NCBI GenBank assembly: GCA_020860245.1 | Contig: JAJBUQ010000008.1 | Location: forward strand, 257,228-321,227 | Source of the DNA: Rikenellaceae bacterium | GTDB lineage: Bacteria > Bacteroidota > Bacteroidia > Bacteroidales > Rikenellaceae | DNA: 64,000 nt | Reading direction: 5' to 3' | Made by a program: the position numbers and the translations under genes | Part shown: in pieces, positions 9,818-18,812 of the stretch | Layout of the letters: each line of letters starts with the position of its first letter | Position numbering within the stretch: the stretch's first letter is position 1 | The notes under the pieces: generated by a model | The model's input: the letters and a program-made list of their open reading frames with translations, nothing else | Told to the model about the DNA's origin: nothing | The model's database searches: none

Positions 9818-11161
9818 TTAATTGATTAATTTAAAGTAGACGCGGAACGTAGTCCCTTTACCCTCTTCCGAATCCACTTCTATTTTTCCTCCGTGCAGAT
9901 CCACGATTTTGAAGGACAATGCGAGTCCTATTCCGGTACCTTTATACGTAGCGGTGTTACCTGCGCGGTAGAACGGCTGGAAGATATTTTTAAGATCGCG
10001 GTAAGGGATACCGATACCTTTGTCCGACACCGATACGACATAATAATTTTCTTTTTTTTCAAATTTTATATCTACCGGCTTGCCTGAAGAGAATTTTATG
10101 GCATTGCCTATTATATTGGTAAATGCCAGCGACAAGAGCGCCTCTACGCCTGTTATCCGGAATTCCGTATAGTCGGGAATATCCACATTAAACTCAGAGT
10201 CTTTATAGTTATCGCAGGTTCTCCGGATGACCTTGGCAAGATCCACCTGTTTTTTATCGACACGGGAAAAATCAGACCCTGTCTGGGCAAGAGACAGAAG
10301 AGCGCGGATCATGACGTTGAGTCTCTCGGACTCATACTGCACCGTCTCCAAAGTTTCTATATATTCCTGAGGAGTACGCTCGCGGGAGAGAGCTATTTCA
10401 GTTTCTCCTATGATCGCCGTCAGGGGATTCCTCAACTCGTGCGAGGCGTTCCTTATAAAAGAGTTCTGCATGTCGAAGGCCTCTTTCAGCCTGTGGATCA
10501 TATCGTTGAATGTTCGGGATAGTTCCGAGAGCTCGTCGTTGCCTTTTTCTTCGATAAGGTCGGCGGTTTTGAGATTGCTCGCCGTAACGGATTTAACGTT
10601 GTTGATTATTTTCACGATCGGGGAAAAAATCTTCTTGGCGTAGAACTCTCCGATCATATATACGAAAATCGTAGTTATTATAAGGATTATGAACAGGAGT
10701 TTAAACAAATTCCTGGCACTCTCCGCTCCCTGCGTATCGTGCGCGGAGACTATGATTATAAAATCGCCCTCGTTATCGGGATAATATATTCCCAGATGCT
10801 GCCTGTCGCCAACCCTATATTCGATAGTTTTGCCATTCAAGAGCTGTTTCAGATCCGCCTCGTTCGGAACGATATTTTTAAGGGAATCGATCTCGTAACC
10901 GTCGTTAGCGTTTATGATTACATGAGACTCGCTGTTGAGTTTAGAGTTATAGCTCTCCACCACGCCCTGATAGGCTGATTCCGTCATCTCGTCCTTTTCG
11001 AAGTTATAATGGGCGGTAATCATAGCTCTCTTCCAGAGAAGATCATAGAACACCTCTTCCGTGTTGCGTATCATAAGAATATACACGAATGCAAACGCCC
11101 ACAGCATTATGAAGAATGTGAGCTGGGTGTAAATAAGTGCTATTCTGGTCCTTATCCTCAT
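9818..11161 (-). CDS. Sensor histidine kinase of a two-component system
   Basis: Membrane histidine kinase, 447 residues. Two membrane helices (about residues 7-30 and 148-168) flank a periplasmic sensor of roughly 120 residues that I do not recognise. A HAMP region follows, then the phospho-acceptor motif NASHELRNPLTAIIGE near residue 240, the N box TNIIGNAIKFS, and G boxes DKGIGIP and GTGIGLALS. All catalytic motifs are intact. It lies 7 nt after its response regulator, so the pair is one unit. The signal is unknown. Confidence 0.93.
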   Translation of the reverse strand: MRIRTRIALIYTQLTFFIMLWAFAFVYILMIRNTEEVFYDLLWKRAMITAHYNFEKDEMTESAYQGVVESYNSKLNSESHVIINANDGYEIDSLKNIVPNEADLKQLLNGKTIEYRVGDRQHLGIYYPDNEGDFIIIVSAHDTQGAESARNLFKLLFIILIITTIFVYMIGEFYAKKIFSPIVKIINNVKSVTASNLKTADLIEEKGNDELSELSRTFNDMIHRLKEAFDMQNSFIRNASHELRNPLTAIIGETEIALSRERTPQEYIETLETVQYESERLNVMIRALLSLAQTGSDFSRVDKKQVDLAKVIRRTCDNYKDSEFNVDIPDYTEFRITGVEALLSLAFTNIIGNAIKFSSGKPVDIKFEKKENYYVVSVSDKGIGIPYRDLKNIFQPFYRAGNTATYKGTGIGLALSFKIVDLHGGKIEVDSEEGKGTTFRVYFKLIN

Positions 11162-11168
11162 TCGCGGA

Positions 11169-11852
11169 TTACTCCTCGTCCTTCATCACATATCCCATAC
11201 CAATTACCGTGTGGATAAGTTTGGGAGAATAATTTTTATCGATTTTATTTCTCAGGTAGTTGATATAAACGTCAACCGTATTTGTCCCCATGTCGAATTC
11301 TACATCCCACACCTTTTCCAGTATCTGTTCTCTCGATAAGACCTTCTTTTGGTTTTGCAGGAAGAGCATCAACAGGTGGTACTCCTTTGCAGTGAGCTGT
11401 ATTTTATTTCCTGCTCTCGTGACGGTTTTTGTCTCGTCGTTTAGTTCGAGGTCCGCAATAGAATAGATTTTTTCCGGTTCGAGACTTTTATGTCTGCGGA
11501 TCGCGGCAATCGCGCGCGCGTATAATTCTTTGAAGTGAAACGGCTTTGTGATGTAGTCGTCCGCTCCGGCATCGAGGCCGTTTATGACGTCGTCGGTCGA
11601 TCCGAGCGCGGTAAGCATTATCACCGGCACTTCGTAATCGTACTTCTTACGTATTCTCTTACACAGTTCTATGCCGTTGAGCTCGGGAAGCATCAGGTCC
11701 ATGATTATCAGATCGAATTTATGAGCTTTGGCAGCGTACCAACCGCACATTCCGTCGTAAGCGACCATAACGCTGAATCCCTGTTCTTCGAATCCCTTTC
11801 TTATGAATGAGGATACGTTTCTTTCGTCTTCGACTATTAATATTTTATTCAT
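11169..11852 (-). CDS. OmpR/PhoB-family response regulator
   Basis: DNA-binding response regulator of 227 residues. The receiver domain has the acidic pair EDE near residue 8, phospho-acceptor Asp in LIIMDLMLPELNG (about residue 52) and the conserved Lys in DYITKPFHFKELYARA. The C-terminal winged helix has LTAKEYHLLMLFLQN and VDVYINYLRNKID. Partner kinase directly downstream. Regulated genes cannot be told from the sequence. Confidence 0.95.
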   Translation of the reverse strand: MNKILIVEDERNVSSFIRKGFEEQGFSVMVAYDGMCGWYAAKAHKFDLIIMDLMLPELNGIELCKRIRKKYDYEVPVIMLTALGSTDDVINGLDAGADDYITKPFHFKELYARAIAAIRRHKSLEPEKIYSIADLELNDETKTVTRAGNKIQLTAKEYHLLMLFLQNQKKVLSREQILEKVWDVEFDMGTNTVDVYINYLRNKIDKNYSPKLIHTVIGMGYVMKDEE

Positions 11853-11875
11853 AACTATATATTTTGGGGAATTTA

Positions 11876-13063
11876 CTATTCAACATACAAAACTAATCCT
11901 TTAAGGTATTCTCCTTCGGGATGATAAATATTAACAGGATGATCGGCAGGCTGGGTCAGCTGATGCAGTATCCTCACCTTCCGTCCTGATATTACCGCGG
12001 CAGAGAAGACCGTATTCCTGAACTGCTCTCTGCTTACGGCCTGCGAACAGCTGAACGTGAACAGTATTCCGCCCTTGTTTATTTTAGTGAACGCTGTAGT
12101 ATTTAGCCTCTTATATCCCTGCAGTGCATTACCGAGAACTTTATGGTGCTTTGCGAACGCAGGCGGATCGAGGATTATCATATCGTAGCCTTTGTCCATA
12201 CGTTTAATAAACTCGAATGCGTCGGCAGTTATTGCCTCGTGCGGAACATTTTCTCCAAAGTTGAGCTTAACGTTTTTATCGACAAGTTCCACTGCTCTGG
12301 CAGAACTGTCCACAGAATCCACATGCGACGCTCCGCCTCTAAGGGCGTAAACAGAGAATCCACCAGTATAGCAGAATGTATTCAGAACGGTCCTCCCTGC
12401 GGCATATTTACCGACAAGTTCCCTATTGTCGCGCTGATCGATGAAGAATCCTGTCTTTTGTCCGTGTTCCCAATTTACAGTAAACTTGTTGCCATTCTCG
12501 ACGATAATATCGGATTGCCTGGATCCGAAAATATAACCGTCAGCCTGCTGTATTCCCGACTTATACGGCAGGGTGCCTGTACTTTTATCGTAAACTGCGG
12601 TAATTTTACCATCGTATAATTTTACTATACCTTCGGATATTGTCCGGATATTCGCATACATACCGGCTGAATGAGTTTGTATGACTGCCGTATCGTTATA
12701 TATATCTACGATCAAACCCGGAAGTCCGTCGCCTTCACCGTGAATAAGGCGGTAGCAGGCAGTGTTCGGATTATCAGTCAGTCCGATGGCCTTCCTCAAT
12801 CCATAGGCTCCCATAAATTTACGCCTCCACCACTCGCCGTCAATATTCTCTTCCGCAAAAGTAAGCACTCTTACCGCGATTGAACTGTTCTGGAAGTGCC
12901 CCCTGGCGATAAAATTTCCGCTGCCGTCGAGCACATTAACTAATTCGCCCTCTTGCGGATCGCCGTCGCACGAATGTATAGCCCCGGAGAAGACCCACGG
13001 ATGGAATCTCATCAGCGATTCCTCCTTGCCTCTTTTAAGAATTATATTTTTTATGTCTTCCAT
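11876..13063 (-). CDS. RlmI-like class I SAM-dependent rRNA cytosine methyltransferase
   Basis: Family of 23S rRNA m5C methyltransferases related to E. coli RlmI. An N-terminal PUA domain (about residues 4-75, RFHPWVFSGAIHS) is followed by an EEHP-like linker and a Rossmann methyltransferase domain with FCYTGGFSVYALRGGA (motif I), DPPAFAKHHK (motif IV) and FTFSCSQ with the likely catalytic cysteine. Start placed at ATG 13063; a GTG one codon upstream is also possible. The start overlaps the end of the preceding exonuclease gene by 29 nt, implying coupling. Confidence 0.87.
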   Translation of the reverse strand: MEDIKNIILKRGKEESLMRFHPWVFSGAIHSCDGDPQEGELVNVLDGSGNFIARGHFQNSSIAVRVLTFAEENIDGEWWRRKFMGAYGLRKAIGLTDNPNTACYRLIHGEGDGLPGLIVDIYNDTAVIQTHSAGMYANIRTISEGIVKLYDGKITAVYDKSTGTLPYKSGIQQADGYIFGSRQSDIIVENGNKFTVNWEHGQKTGFFIDQRDNRELVGKYAAGRTVLNTFCYTGGFSVYALRGGASHVDSVDSSARAVELVDKNVKLNFGENVPHEAITADAFEFIKRMDKGYDMIILDPPAFAKHHKVLGNALQGYKRLNTTAFTKINKGGILFTFSCSQAVSREQFRNTVFSAAVISGRKVRILHQLTQPADHPVNIYHPEGEYLKGLVLYVE

Positions 13064-13640
13064 CACTGTTAAGTTCCTGTAATTTTAGAAATATTTCCCT
13101 GCATGTCCACGCATCGGTAGCAGCGTAGGAGCACTGCGCAGGGGTAAGCGACTGTGCTTCCCAATTGCTGAGCCTCTGGGCTTTAGATATCCTGATTCCG
13201 AGGACGATCCCCGATAGTTTCCTTAGACTCATATCCGTTATCCCATAGTCGGAGGCTATATTCTGGATATCTACGAATCCGGCAGGCTCGAACGGGAACT
13301 GCTTCTGTATCCCTCTTATGTCATCCCTTATGGAAGCCCCTACCTTTATAATACCCTTATTCTCCAACAAGGATATAATTCCTTCGGTCAGATCCGTACG
13401 GTTTATTCTCAAAAGATATGCTTTCTTCTCCGACGACAGCTGCACAAGGGACATTTTATTCAATTTTCCCTTCATAAAAGAGGGACGTGTCTCGGTATCG
13501 AATCCGAGTATTTTTTCATCTTTCAGTTCGAGGTATGCCTGCTCCATCTTTTCTGCATCGTCCACGATAAAGATATCGCCTTTAAAACCAGCTAATGGCA
13601 ATGAATTCAGTTCGTCGTGAGTAATACTTTTTTTTGACAA
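13035..13640 (-). CDS. RNase D/WRN-type 3'-5' exonuclease domain protein
   Basis: A 201-residue DEDD-superfamily exonuclease. Motif I is GFDTETRPSF near residue 45; motif II lies in GASIRDDIRGIQ; motif III is SYAATDAWTCREIF, the DEDDy arrangement (YxxxD). There is no HRDC domain, so it is a stand-alone nuclease rather than full RNase D. The only plausible start is TTG at 13640, consistent with a TATCTTTG box at 13666-13673. Substrate unknown; the rRNA methyltransferase partner suggests RNA, as inference. Confidence 0.85.
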   Translation of the reverse strand: MSKKSITHDELNSLPLAGFKGDIFIVDDAEKMEQAYLELKDEKILGFDTETRPSFMKGKLNKMSLVQLSSEKKAYLLRINRTDLTEGIISLLENKGIIKVGASIRDDIRGIQKQFPFEPAGFVDIQNIASDYGITDMSLRKLSGIVLGIRISKAQRLSNWEAQSLTPAQCSYAATDAWTCREIFLKLQELNSDGRHKKYNS

Positions 13641-13665
13641 AACAGTGCGGATTTTTCTATTTCGA

Positions 13666-13673
13666 CAAAGATA
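13666..13673 (-). promoter_or_regulatory. -7 promoter element of the exonuclease-rlmI-two-component cluster
   Basis: Reads TATCTTTG on the minus strand, 25 nt upstream of the TTG start at 13640. No convincing -33 element is visible. Confidence 0.5.
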
Positions 13674-13799
13674 ATATTTTTTATAATCCTATGAAACACA
13701 CTATATACGCAGTACGTTCCGTTATGTATGGTAAATAACATTTTACATACCGGCCTTTGTTCCGTCAGAACTTACATTTAAAGCATTTGCTGTTTTGTC

Positions 13800-13829
13800 T
13801 TTGACGGCACTTTATTTTTATTAATTTTG
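13800..13829 (+). promoter_or_regulatory. Promoter for aminopeptidase P gene
   Basis: TTTG at 13800-13803, 18-bp spacer, TAATTTTG at 13822-13829. The predicted transcript would begin only about 10 nt before the ATG at 13846, giving a very short leader. Confidence 0.6.
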
Positions 13830-13845
13830 ATATAAAATCGTTTTT

Positions 13846-15240
13846 ATGTTCAACAAAGAATTATATATGCGCAGACGGGACGAACTGCGTAAAAAAGTAA
13901 AGACAGGAGTCATACTATTGCTGGGCAACACTGATTCCCCGGCAAATTACCCTTCCAACGCCTATCGGTTCCGGCAGGACAGCAACTTCCTCTATTTTTT
14001 CGGAATAGACCGTCCGGGATTTGCGGCGATCCTCGATATAGAGTCCGGCACTGATTGTCTTTATGCCGACGATATATCGCTAAAGGATATTGTCTGGACA
14101 GGACCTCAGCCATCGGTAAAAGAACTCGCCGAGCTGTCCGGAGTCAAAAAAACTTTCAAAAAAGAAGAGTTATACAGCACGCTGTCCATAGCGATAAGGA
14201 ACGGGCGCAAAGTTCATTTTCTTCCCCCTTACCGCGAGGCGAACATATTAAGGCTGAGGGCTCTTCTGGGGATAAAAACCGACCATATCGCAAGTTACGC
14301 GTCGGCAGATCTTATAAGGGCTGTAGTGTCTCTTCGCGAGATCAAAGGGCAGGAGGAGATCGCCCAGATAGAGAATGCGTGCGAGACGGGATACGAGATG
14401 CATACCGCAGCGATGAGATTATGCCGTCCGGGAAGGACGGAACGTGAGATAGCAGGTCACATAGAGGGAATCGCCCTGTCGAAGGGGAGCGGGGTGTCAT
14501 TTCAATCCATCGTAACTCAGCACGGAGAGATACTCCACAACCATTCATACAATAACAAACTGCGTTCGGGCAAATTACTACTTATCGACGCAGGCGCTGA
14601 AACGGATATGAACTACTGTTCGGATTTTACCCGTACGTTCCCCGTAAACGGGAGATTCACCGAGCTACAGAGGGAAGTCTACAATATCGTTCTTACAGCC
14701 AACGATACGGCGTTCCGTTCTATCAGGAGCGGAATAACGTTCCGGAGCGTTCATCTGGAGGCTGCAAAGATACTATGTGAGGGGCTGAAAGAATTAGGCG
14801 TGCTTAACGGTTCGGTCGAAGATATGGTAGAGAACGGGGTATACGGATTATTCATGCCTCACGGTCTCGGACATCAGATGGGACTCGACGTGCACGACAT
14901 GGAGGATTTGGGCGAAGAATACGTTGGCTATAACGAGCAGACGGAGCGGAGCGGAATGTTCGGGCTGGGCTCGCTGAGAATGGCGAAGAAGCTCAAAGCG
15001 GGACACGTAATTACCGTCGAACCGGGAATATATTTTATACCCGATCTAATAGCCAAATGGAAGTCCGGCAGGATCAATGCCAACTTCATAGATTATTCCC
15101 GTCTTGAAAAATTTAAAGACTTCGGAGGGATAAGAATTGAAGATAACGCCATCGTCACAGACAAAGAATGCAGAATGCTGGGGAAAAAACGTGTTCCGGC
15201 AACTGTCGAAGAGATCGAGGAATTTATGGCTGCCAGATAA
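13846..15240 (+). CDS. pepP: Xaa-Pro aminopeptidase (aminopeptidase P, M24B)
   Basis: Cytoplasmic metallopeptidase removing N-terminal residues ahead of proline. The 464 residues have the N-terminal aminopeptidase P domain (FLYFFGIDRPGF) and a C-terminal pita-bread domain with the five metal ligands: the two Asp in LLIDAGAETDMNYCSDFTRT, His in MPHGLGHQMGLDVHD, Glu in TVEPGIYF and Glu in GGIRIEDNA. Length and order are normal. Single gene with its own promoter. Confidence 0.93.
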   Translation: MFNKELYMRRRDELRKKVKTGVILLLGNTDSPANYPSNAYRFRQDSNFLYFFGIDRPGFAAILDIESGTDCLYADDISLKDIVWTGPQPSVKELAELSGVKKTFKKEELYSTLSIAIRNGRKVHFLPPYREANILRLRALLGIKTDHIASYASADLIRAVVSLREIKGQEEIAQIENACETGYEMHTAAMRLCRPGRTEREIAGHIEGIALSKGSGVSFQSIVTQHGEILHNHSYNNKLRSGKLLLIDAGAETDMNYCSDFTRTFPVNGRFTELQREVYNIVLTANDTAFRSIRSGITFRSVHLEAAKILCEGLKELGVLNGSVEDMVENGVYGLFMPHGLGHQMGLDVHDMEDLGEEYVGYNEQTERSGMFGLGSLRMAKKLKAGHVITVEPGIYFIPDLIAKWKSGRINANFIDYSRLEKFKDFGGIRIEDNAIVTDKECRMLGKKRVPATVEEIEEFMAAR

Positions 15241-15291
15241 TATTTATGAGTAAAAACAGCACCAAAGGTATTTTATTTTAATAAAAATAAA

Positions 15292-15299
15292 TAACTTTG
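15292..15299 (+). promoter_or_regulatory. -7 promoter element for metK
   Basis: TAACTTTG, an exact TAnnTTTG match. Transcription would begin near 15305, which puts the riboswitch-like element at the very 5' end of a leader of about 125 nt. No clear -33 TTG. Confidence 0.55.
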
Positions 15300-15310
15300 T
15301 ACATAATTTA

Positions 15311-15362
15311 TGTGGAAAGATTTGGCCGATTGCAACCACTTTAAAAAATCGCTAAAGAAGCA
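15311..15362 (+). promoter_or_regulatory. Candidate SAM-II-type (SAM_alpha-like) riboswitch in metK leader
   Basis: The order and sequence of elements match the SAM-II aptamer as I remember it: a P1 arm GTGG (15312-15315), the conserved GATTT tract (15319-15323), CCG, then ATTGCAA (15329-15335) running directly into the complementary P1 arm CCAC (15336-15339), an A-rich linker, and GCTAAA (15351-15356), which in SAM-II forms the pseudoknot. It sits between a promoter and metK, the SAM synthetase, which is biologically apt. P1 is only four base pairs here. A run of T follows at 15363-15368. I could not run a covariance search. Confidence 0.62.
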
Positions 15363-15432
15363 TTTTTTATCTGTATTATACAATCAACTGAATTTTCCCC
15401 GTTTTTAATCGTTTAACTTAAAACTTTAAAAA

Positions 15433-16728
15433 ATGGGATTTTTATTTACCTCGGAGTCCGTATCGGAAGGACATCCGGACAAAGTCGCGGATCAGATATC
15501 CGACGCGATTCTCGACGAATTTTTAAGATCGGACAGCAATTCCAAAGTAGCATGCGAGACGTTCGTGACGACAGGCCTTGCCGTAATAGGCGGAGAGGTT
15601 CGGTCGGAAGCCTATGTGGACGTTCAGAACGTAGCGCGCGAGGTTATCAACCAGATAGGCTACACACGTTCGGAGTATATGTTCGACGGTAATTCATGCG
15701 GTATTTTGTCCGCGATTCATGAACAATCGCCGGATATTAACCAGGGGGTGGTCAGAGATATAGAAGAGGAACAGGGAGCAGGAGATCAGGGAATAATGTT
15801 CGGATATGCTACGGCTGAGACTAAGGAATACATGCCTGCCGCACTCACACTATCGCACTTAATCCTCGAAGTGCTTGCGGATATCCGCAGGGAGAATATC
15901 GATATGCCCTATCTCCGTCCGGACTCTAAGAGTCAGGTAACCATAGAATATGGTGAGGAAGGCAGGGCCAAACGCGTTCATACGATTGTGGTTTCGACAC
16001 AGCACGACGAATTCGTCACTCCTCTCACAGGAGGTCCGGACGAGAAGCAGGCGGAAGAGGAGATGTGCAGGAAGATTAAATCGGACGTCCGCAATATCCT
16101 TATACCCAGAGTAAAGAAGAGATTACAGGAATCTGAGGATAATCAGCTCTCGGAACTCTTCGGCGACGATTATATCCTTCATGTGAATCCTACGGGCAAA
16201 TTCGTTATCGGGGGTCCGCACGGAGATACAGGACTCACAGGCCGCAAGATCATCGTGGATTCATACGGCGGTAAGGGGGCGCACGGTGGGGGAGCATTCT
16301 CAGGCAAAGACAGCTCCAAAGTAGACCGTTCCGCAGCTTATGCCGCCAGATACATAGCAAAGAACATGGTGGCAGCGGGAATTGCTGACGAAATTTTAGT
16401 ACAATTGGCCTATGCCATAGGCGTAGCGCGTCCGGTTAGCATTTTTGTAAATACTTACGGTACGTCGAAGGTAGGTTTATCCGACGGAGATATCGCACAG
16501 AAGATCGGGCATTTATTCGACCTGCGCCCTGCGAAGATCATCGAACGCTTCGGTTTGAAGAATCCCATATTCCGTGCTACCGCGGCCTATGGACACTTCG
16601 GACGCAAACCGTTTGTCAGCGATGTGCAGTTCAAAGAGAACGGCAGGACGGTTACCAGACCAGTCGAGTTCTTTAGTTGGGAGAAGCTAGACTCTGTGGA
16701 TATGCTTAAGAAGGAGTTCGGACTTTAA
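15433..16728 (+). CDS. metK: MetK, S-adenosylmethionine synthetase
   Basis: Makes SAM from methionine and ATP in the cytoplasm. 431 residues with [20 protein letters not shown] at the N-terminus, the central [12 protein letters not shown] methionine/ATP loop, and the glycine-rich [15 protein letters not shown] phosphate loop. It is followed by a strong intrinsic terminator and is preceded by a candidate SAM-sensing riboswitch, suggesting feedback control by its product. Confidence 0.98.
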   Translation: MGFLFTSESVSEGHPDKVADQISDAILDEFLRSDSNSKVACETFVTTGLAVIGGEVRSEAYVDVQNVAREVINQIGYTRSEYMFDGNSCGILSAIHEQSPDINQGVVRDIEEEQGAGDQGIMFGYATAETKEYMPAALTLSHLILEVLADIRRENIDMPYLRPDSKSQVTIEYGEEGRAKRVHTIVVSTQHDEFVTPLTGGPDEKQAEEEMCRKIKSDVRNILIPRVKKRLQESEDNQLSELFGDDYILHVNPTGKFVIGGPHGDTGLTGRKIIVDSYGGKGAHGGGAFSGKDSSKVDRSAAYAARYIAKNMVAAGIADEILVQLAYAIGVARPVSIFVNTYGTSKVGLSDGDIAQKIGHLFDLRPAKIIERFGLKNPIFRATAAYGHFGRKPFVSDVQFKENGRTVTRPVEFFSWEKLDSVDMLKKEFGL

Positions 16729-16753
16729 CGTTGATTTATTACAAATTCAATAT

Positions 16754-16786
16754 AAAAAATCTCCGGAATAGCTTGGAGATTTTTTT
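16754..16786 (+). terminator. Intrinsic terminator of metK
   Basis: An 11-bp stem, AAAAAATCTCC (16754-16764) with GGAGATTTTTT (16775-16785), loop of 10 nt, ending in a T run. It starts 26 nt after the metK stop. Confidence 0.88.
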
Positions 16787-16821
16787 ATATATTGAGGTGA
16801 TAATATTTAACTATTACCCCT

Positions 16822-17090
16822 ATGAGAATTTAACTGTTATCTTGTCATTAATATTATCGGTGAATTTATTGTCTTATTCGCAGAATGCTTTTATATGGCC
16901 AGCGATACAGCCTTATATAGATTTTATAAATAGAAGAGAGACGTCGCCGGTAGATTATATCATGGAATTTTTCTATAAATACGATATTGTTATCCTCGGT
17001 GAACGCGACCACAGGAATATTACGCAATACGAACTTATCGACCAACTTATATCAGACGAGAGATTCATCAATAAGGTAGGACATGAATAT
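16822..17090 (+). pseudogene. Remnant of a secreted-protein gene, frameshifted and truncated
   Basis: After the metK terminator, about 88 codons read as the start of an exported protein: a signal peptide (LTVILSLILSVNLLSYSQ), then WPAIQPYIDFINRRE and YDIVILGERDHRNITQYELI. I see two lesions. The only fitting ATG (16822) reads into a stop after three codons, and restoring one A to the A run just after it gives MRNLTVILS in frame. At the other end the sequence stops making sense at about 17085, exactly where the GNAT start codon lies. The ILGERDH region resembles Bacteroidota secreted proteins of unknown or ChaN/erythromycin-esterase-like type, but I cannot name the family. Confidence 0.62.
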
Positions 17091-17970
17091 AAAATACGCA
17101 TGTGTGGAAGACGCTGCAGCAATACACGAATTAAGAAAAAAATCGTTCGGGATAGTGGCACACGAGATCGGCCGATACGATCTTCCGTTACTGATACAGA
17201 CCGTGGATGACGTTGAGGCGGAATTCTCCACAAATACCGTGTTTAAATATGTTGCGGACGGAAGAATCGCCGGTTCGGTAACCGGAGCTTACAGAGGCAG
17301 ATATACATGCTACGTAGGGAGACTCGCGGTCGATCCGGAATATCAGGGGAGAGGGATTGGCAGCCTATTGATGGAGGCGGTCGAAGAAAAATTTTCAACA
17401 TGCATCCGGTTCGATCTCTTCACCAGCGCGGAGACTCCTTACACGGTAAAAATGTACGAAAAACTCGGTTATACTATTATGAGCAGAAGTGAACTGCAAG
17501 ATATACCTGTTGTGAATATGTCGAAGAACAAAGTGTCCGGGATCTTCCGTGCAGGAACAAAACACCGGGAAGAGCTGGTAAATATATGGGAAGCCTCCGT
17601 GCGTGCGACTCATGACTTTATTACCGAAGAGGACATCCGGCTGTATAAAAATTATGTCAAGAGTGTCTTGAATGAGACAGAGGTATACGGAATCACCAAT
17701 GAGAACGGAATAATCTTAGGCTTCACGGCTGTCTCGGACGGCAAAATCGAGATGCTGTTTATCCGTCCGGAGGATGCAGGAAGAAGCTATGGGAGTAAGC
17801 TCCTGCGGTACGCGATTGCATTCCGCGGAGTGCATACATTGGACGTGAACGAACAGAATCCCAAGGCTGTCGAATTTTACCGGAGACACGGCTTTAAAGT
17901 TGCAGGCATAGAGGAACTCGATCCTTCCGGCAAACCTTATCCGATACTGCATCTTGAACTCGCGGAATAA
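17083..17970 (+). CDS. Protein of two fused GNAT acetyltransferase domains
   Basis: 295 residues made of two tandem N-acetyltransferase folds. Domain 1 (about 1-150) has the acetyl-CoA motif VDPEYQGRGIGSLLMEAVEEKF. Domain 2 (about 155-295) has IRPEDAGRSYGSKLLRYAI and the C-terminal LDVNEQNPKAVEFYRRHGF and resembles stand-alone YjaB-type acetyltransferases. In domain 2 the usual Q/RxxGxG/A pyrophosphate loop is present as GRSYGS. Substrates unknown. The start ATG lies inside the broken upstream gene, with no separate promoter recognised. Confidence 0.87.
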   Translation: MNIKYACVEDAAAIHELRKKSFGIVAHEIGRYDLPLLIQTVDDVEAEFSTNTVFKYVADGRIAGSVTGAYRGRYTCYVGRLAVDPEYQGRGIGSLLMEAVEEKFSTCIRFDLFTSAETPYTVKMYEKLGYTIMSRSELQDIPVVNMSKNKVSGIFRAGTKHREELVNIWEASVRATHDFITEEDIRLYKNYVKSVLNETEVYGITNENGIILGFTAVSDGKIEMLFIRPEDAGRSYGSKLLRYAIAFRGVHTLDVNEQNPKAVEFYRRHGFKVAGIEELDPSGKPYPILHLELAE

Positions 17971-17973
17971 GGG

Positions 17974-18014
17974 CGGAGAGAATAATTTGAATCTCCGTAT
18001 ATATTTTTACGGTA
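17974..18014 (+). terminator. Probable weak terminator after the GNAT gene
   Basis: CGGAGA (17974-17979) pairs with TCTCCG (17992-17997) across a 12-nt loop, followed by an A/T-rich stretch with five consecutive T. Weaker than others in the window. Confidence 0.45.
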
Positions 18015-18059
18015 AGGGCATATTATTTGTATGTTTTAACGGTAAATAAACCGTAAACC

Positions 18060-18758
18060 ATGAAAATCGTCACCGACCGCTCCGACACAAGGGGATTCGC
18101 CCGTCACGGCTGGCTCAAAACCTACCATACGTTCAGTTTTGCAGAGTACTACAATCCGAAGAGAATGCACTTCGGGGCCCTCAGAGTCTTAAATGACGAC
18201 ACGGTATTACCCGGTTACGGCTTCGACACGCATCCTCACAAGAATATGGAAGTAGTTTCCATTCCGCTCAAAGGACGCCTGCGCCACGGCGACAGCAGAA
18301 AGAACAGCGAAGTCATAAGCAGAGGCTGGATACAGGTGATGAGTACAGGCTCGGGCATCTTCCACAGCGAATACAACGACAGCAGCACCGAGATACTGGA
18401 GTTCCTCCAGATATGGGTGATACCCAAGATTAAAGAGACGGAGCCTGTATATAAAAACTACAATGTCAGCGATAAAATAAACGGCAGCGGAATATCATTA
18501 TTTATCTCTCCGGACGGTTCCATATCATTATTGCAGGAGGCATGGTTCTCATGGGGCAAACTCGAGGAGGATTCCTTCACGGAGTATAATTTTCACGGAA
18601 GAGGGACGGGGGTGTACGTATTTGTGATCGAAGGAAGAATCAGAGTCGGGAATGAAGAACTCGGAAGAAGGGACGGCGCAGGAATAACGGAGACATCGCT
18701 TATCATAATAAATGCGATGGAAAAATCGGAAGTTCTATTCATGGAAGTCTCGCTTTAA
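18060..18758 (+). CDS. Pirin family protein
   Basis: Bicupin protein of 232 residues. The N-terminal cupin carries the pirin signature GFDTHPHKNMEVVSIPLKG with metal-binding His at about 59 and 61, and further on HGDS and FHSEYN with the remaining ligands (His and Glu). Bacterial pirins such as E. coli YhhW act as quercetinases in vitro; the physiological role is open. Single gene, no obvious partner. Confidence 0.9.
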   Translation: MKIVTDRSDTRGFARHGWLKTYHTFSFAEYYNPKRMHFGALRVLNDDTVLPGYGFDTHPHKNMEVVSIPLKGRLRHGDSRKNSEVISRGWIQVMSTGSGIFHSEYNDSSTEILEFLQIWVIPKIKETEPVYKNYNVSDKINGSGISLFISPDGSISLLQEAWFSWGKLEEDSFTEYNFHGRGTGVYVFVIEGRIRVGNEELGRRDGAGITETSLIIINAMEKSEVLFMEVSL

Positions 18759-18812
18759 GTATTAACTTGGGACCGTAAATTGCGGTACTCTACGGTTACC
18801 TTACTAAATATA

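Noticed and set aside
15351..15368. GCTAAAGAAGC plus T run as an intrinsic terminator in the metK leader
   Set aside because: The stem would be only three base pairs; GCTAAA is better explained as the riboswitch pseudoknot arm.
16731..16821. TTG-initiated N-terminal extension of the broken gene across the metK terminator
   Set aside because: It would translate through the terminator hairpin and has no conserved sequence; the signal peptide begins after 16822.
18773..18796. ACCGTA/TACGGT inverted repeat between the pirin gene and tamB as a terminator
   Set aside because: Six-bp stem with a long loop and no T run.
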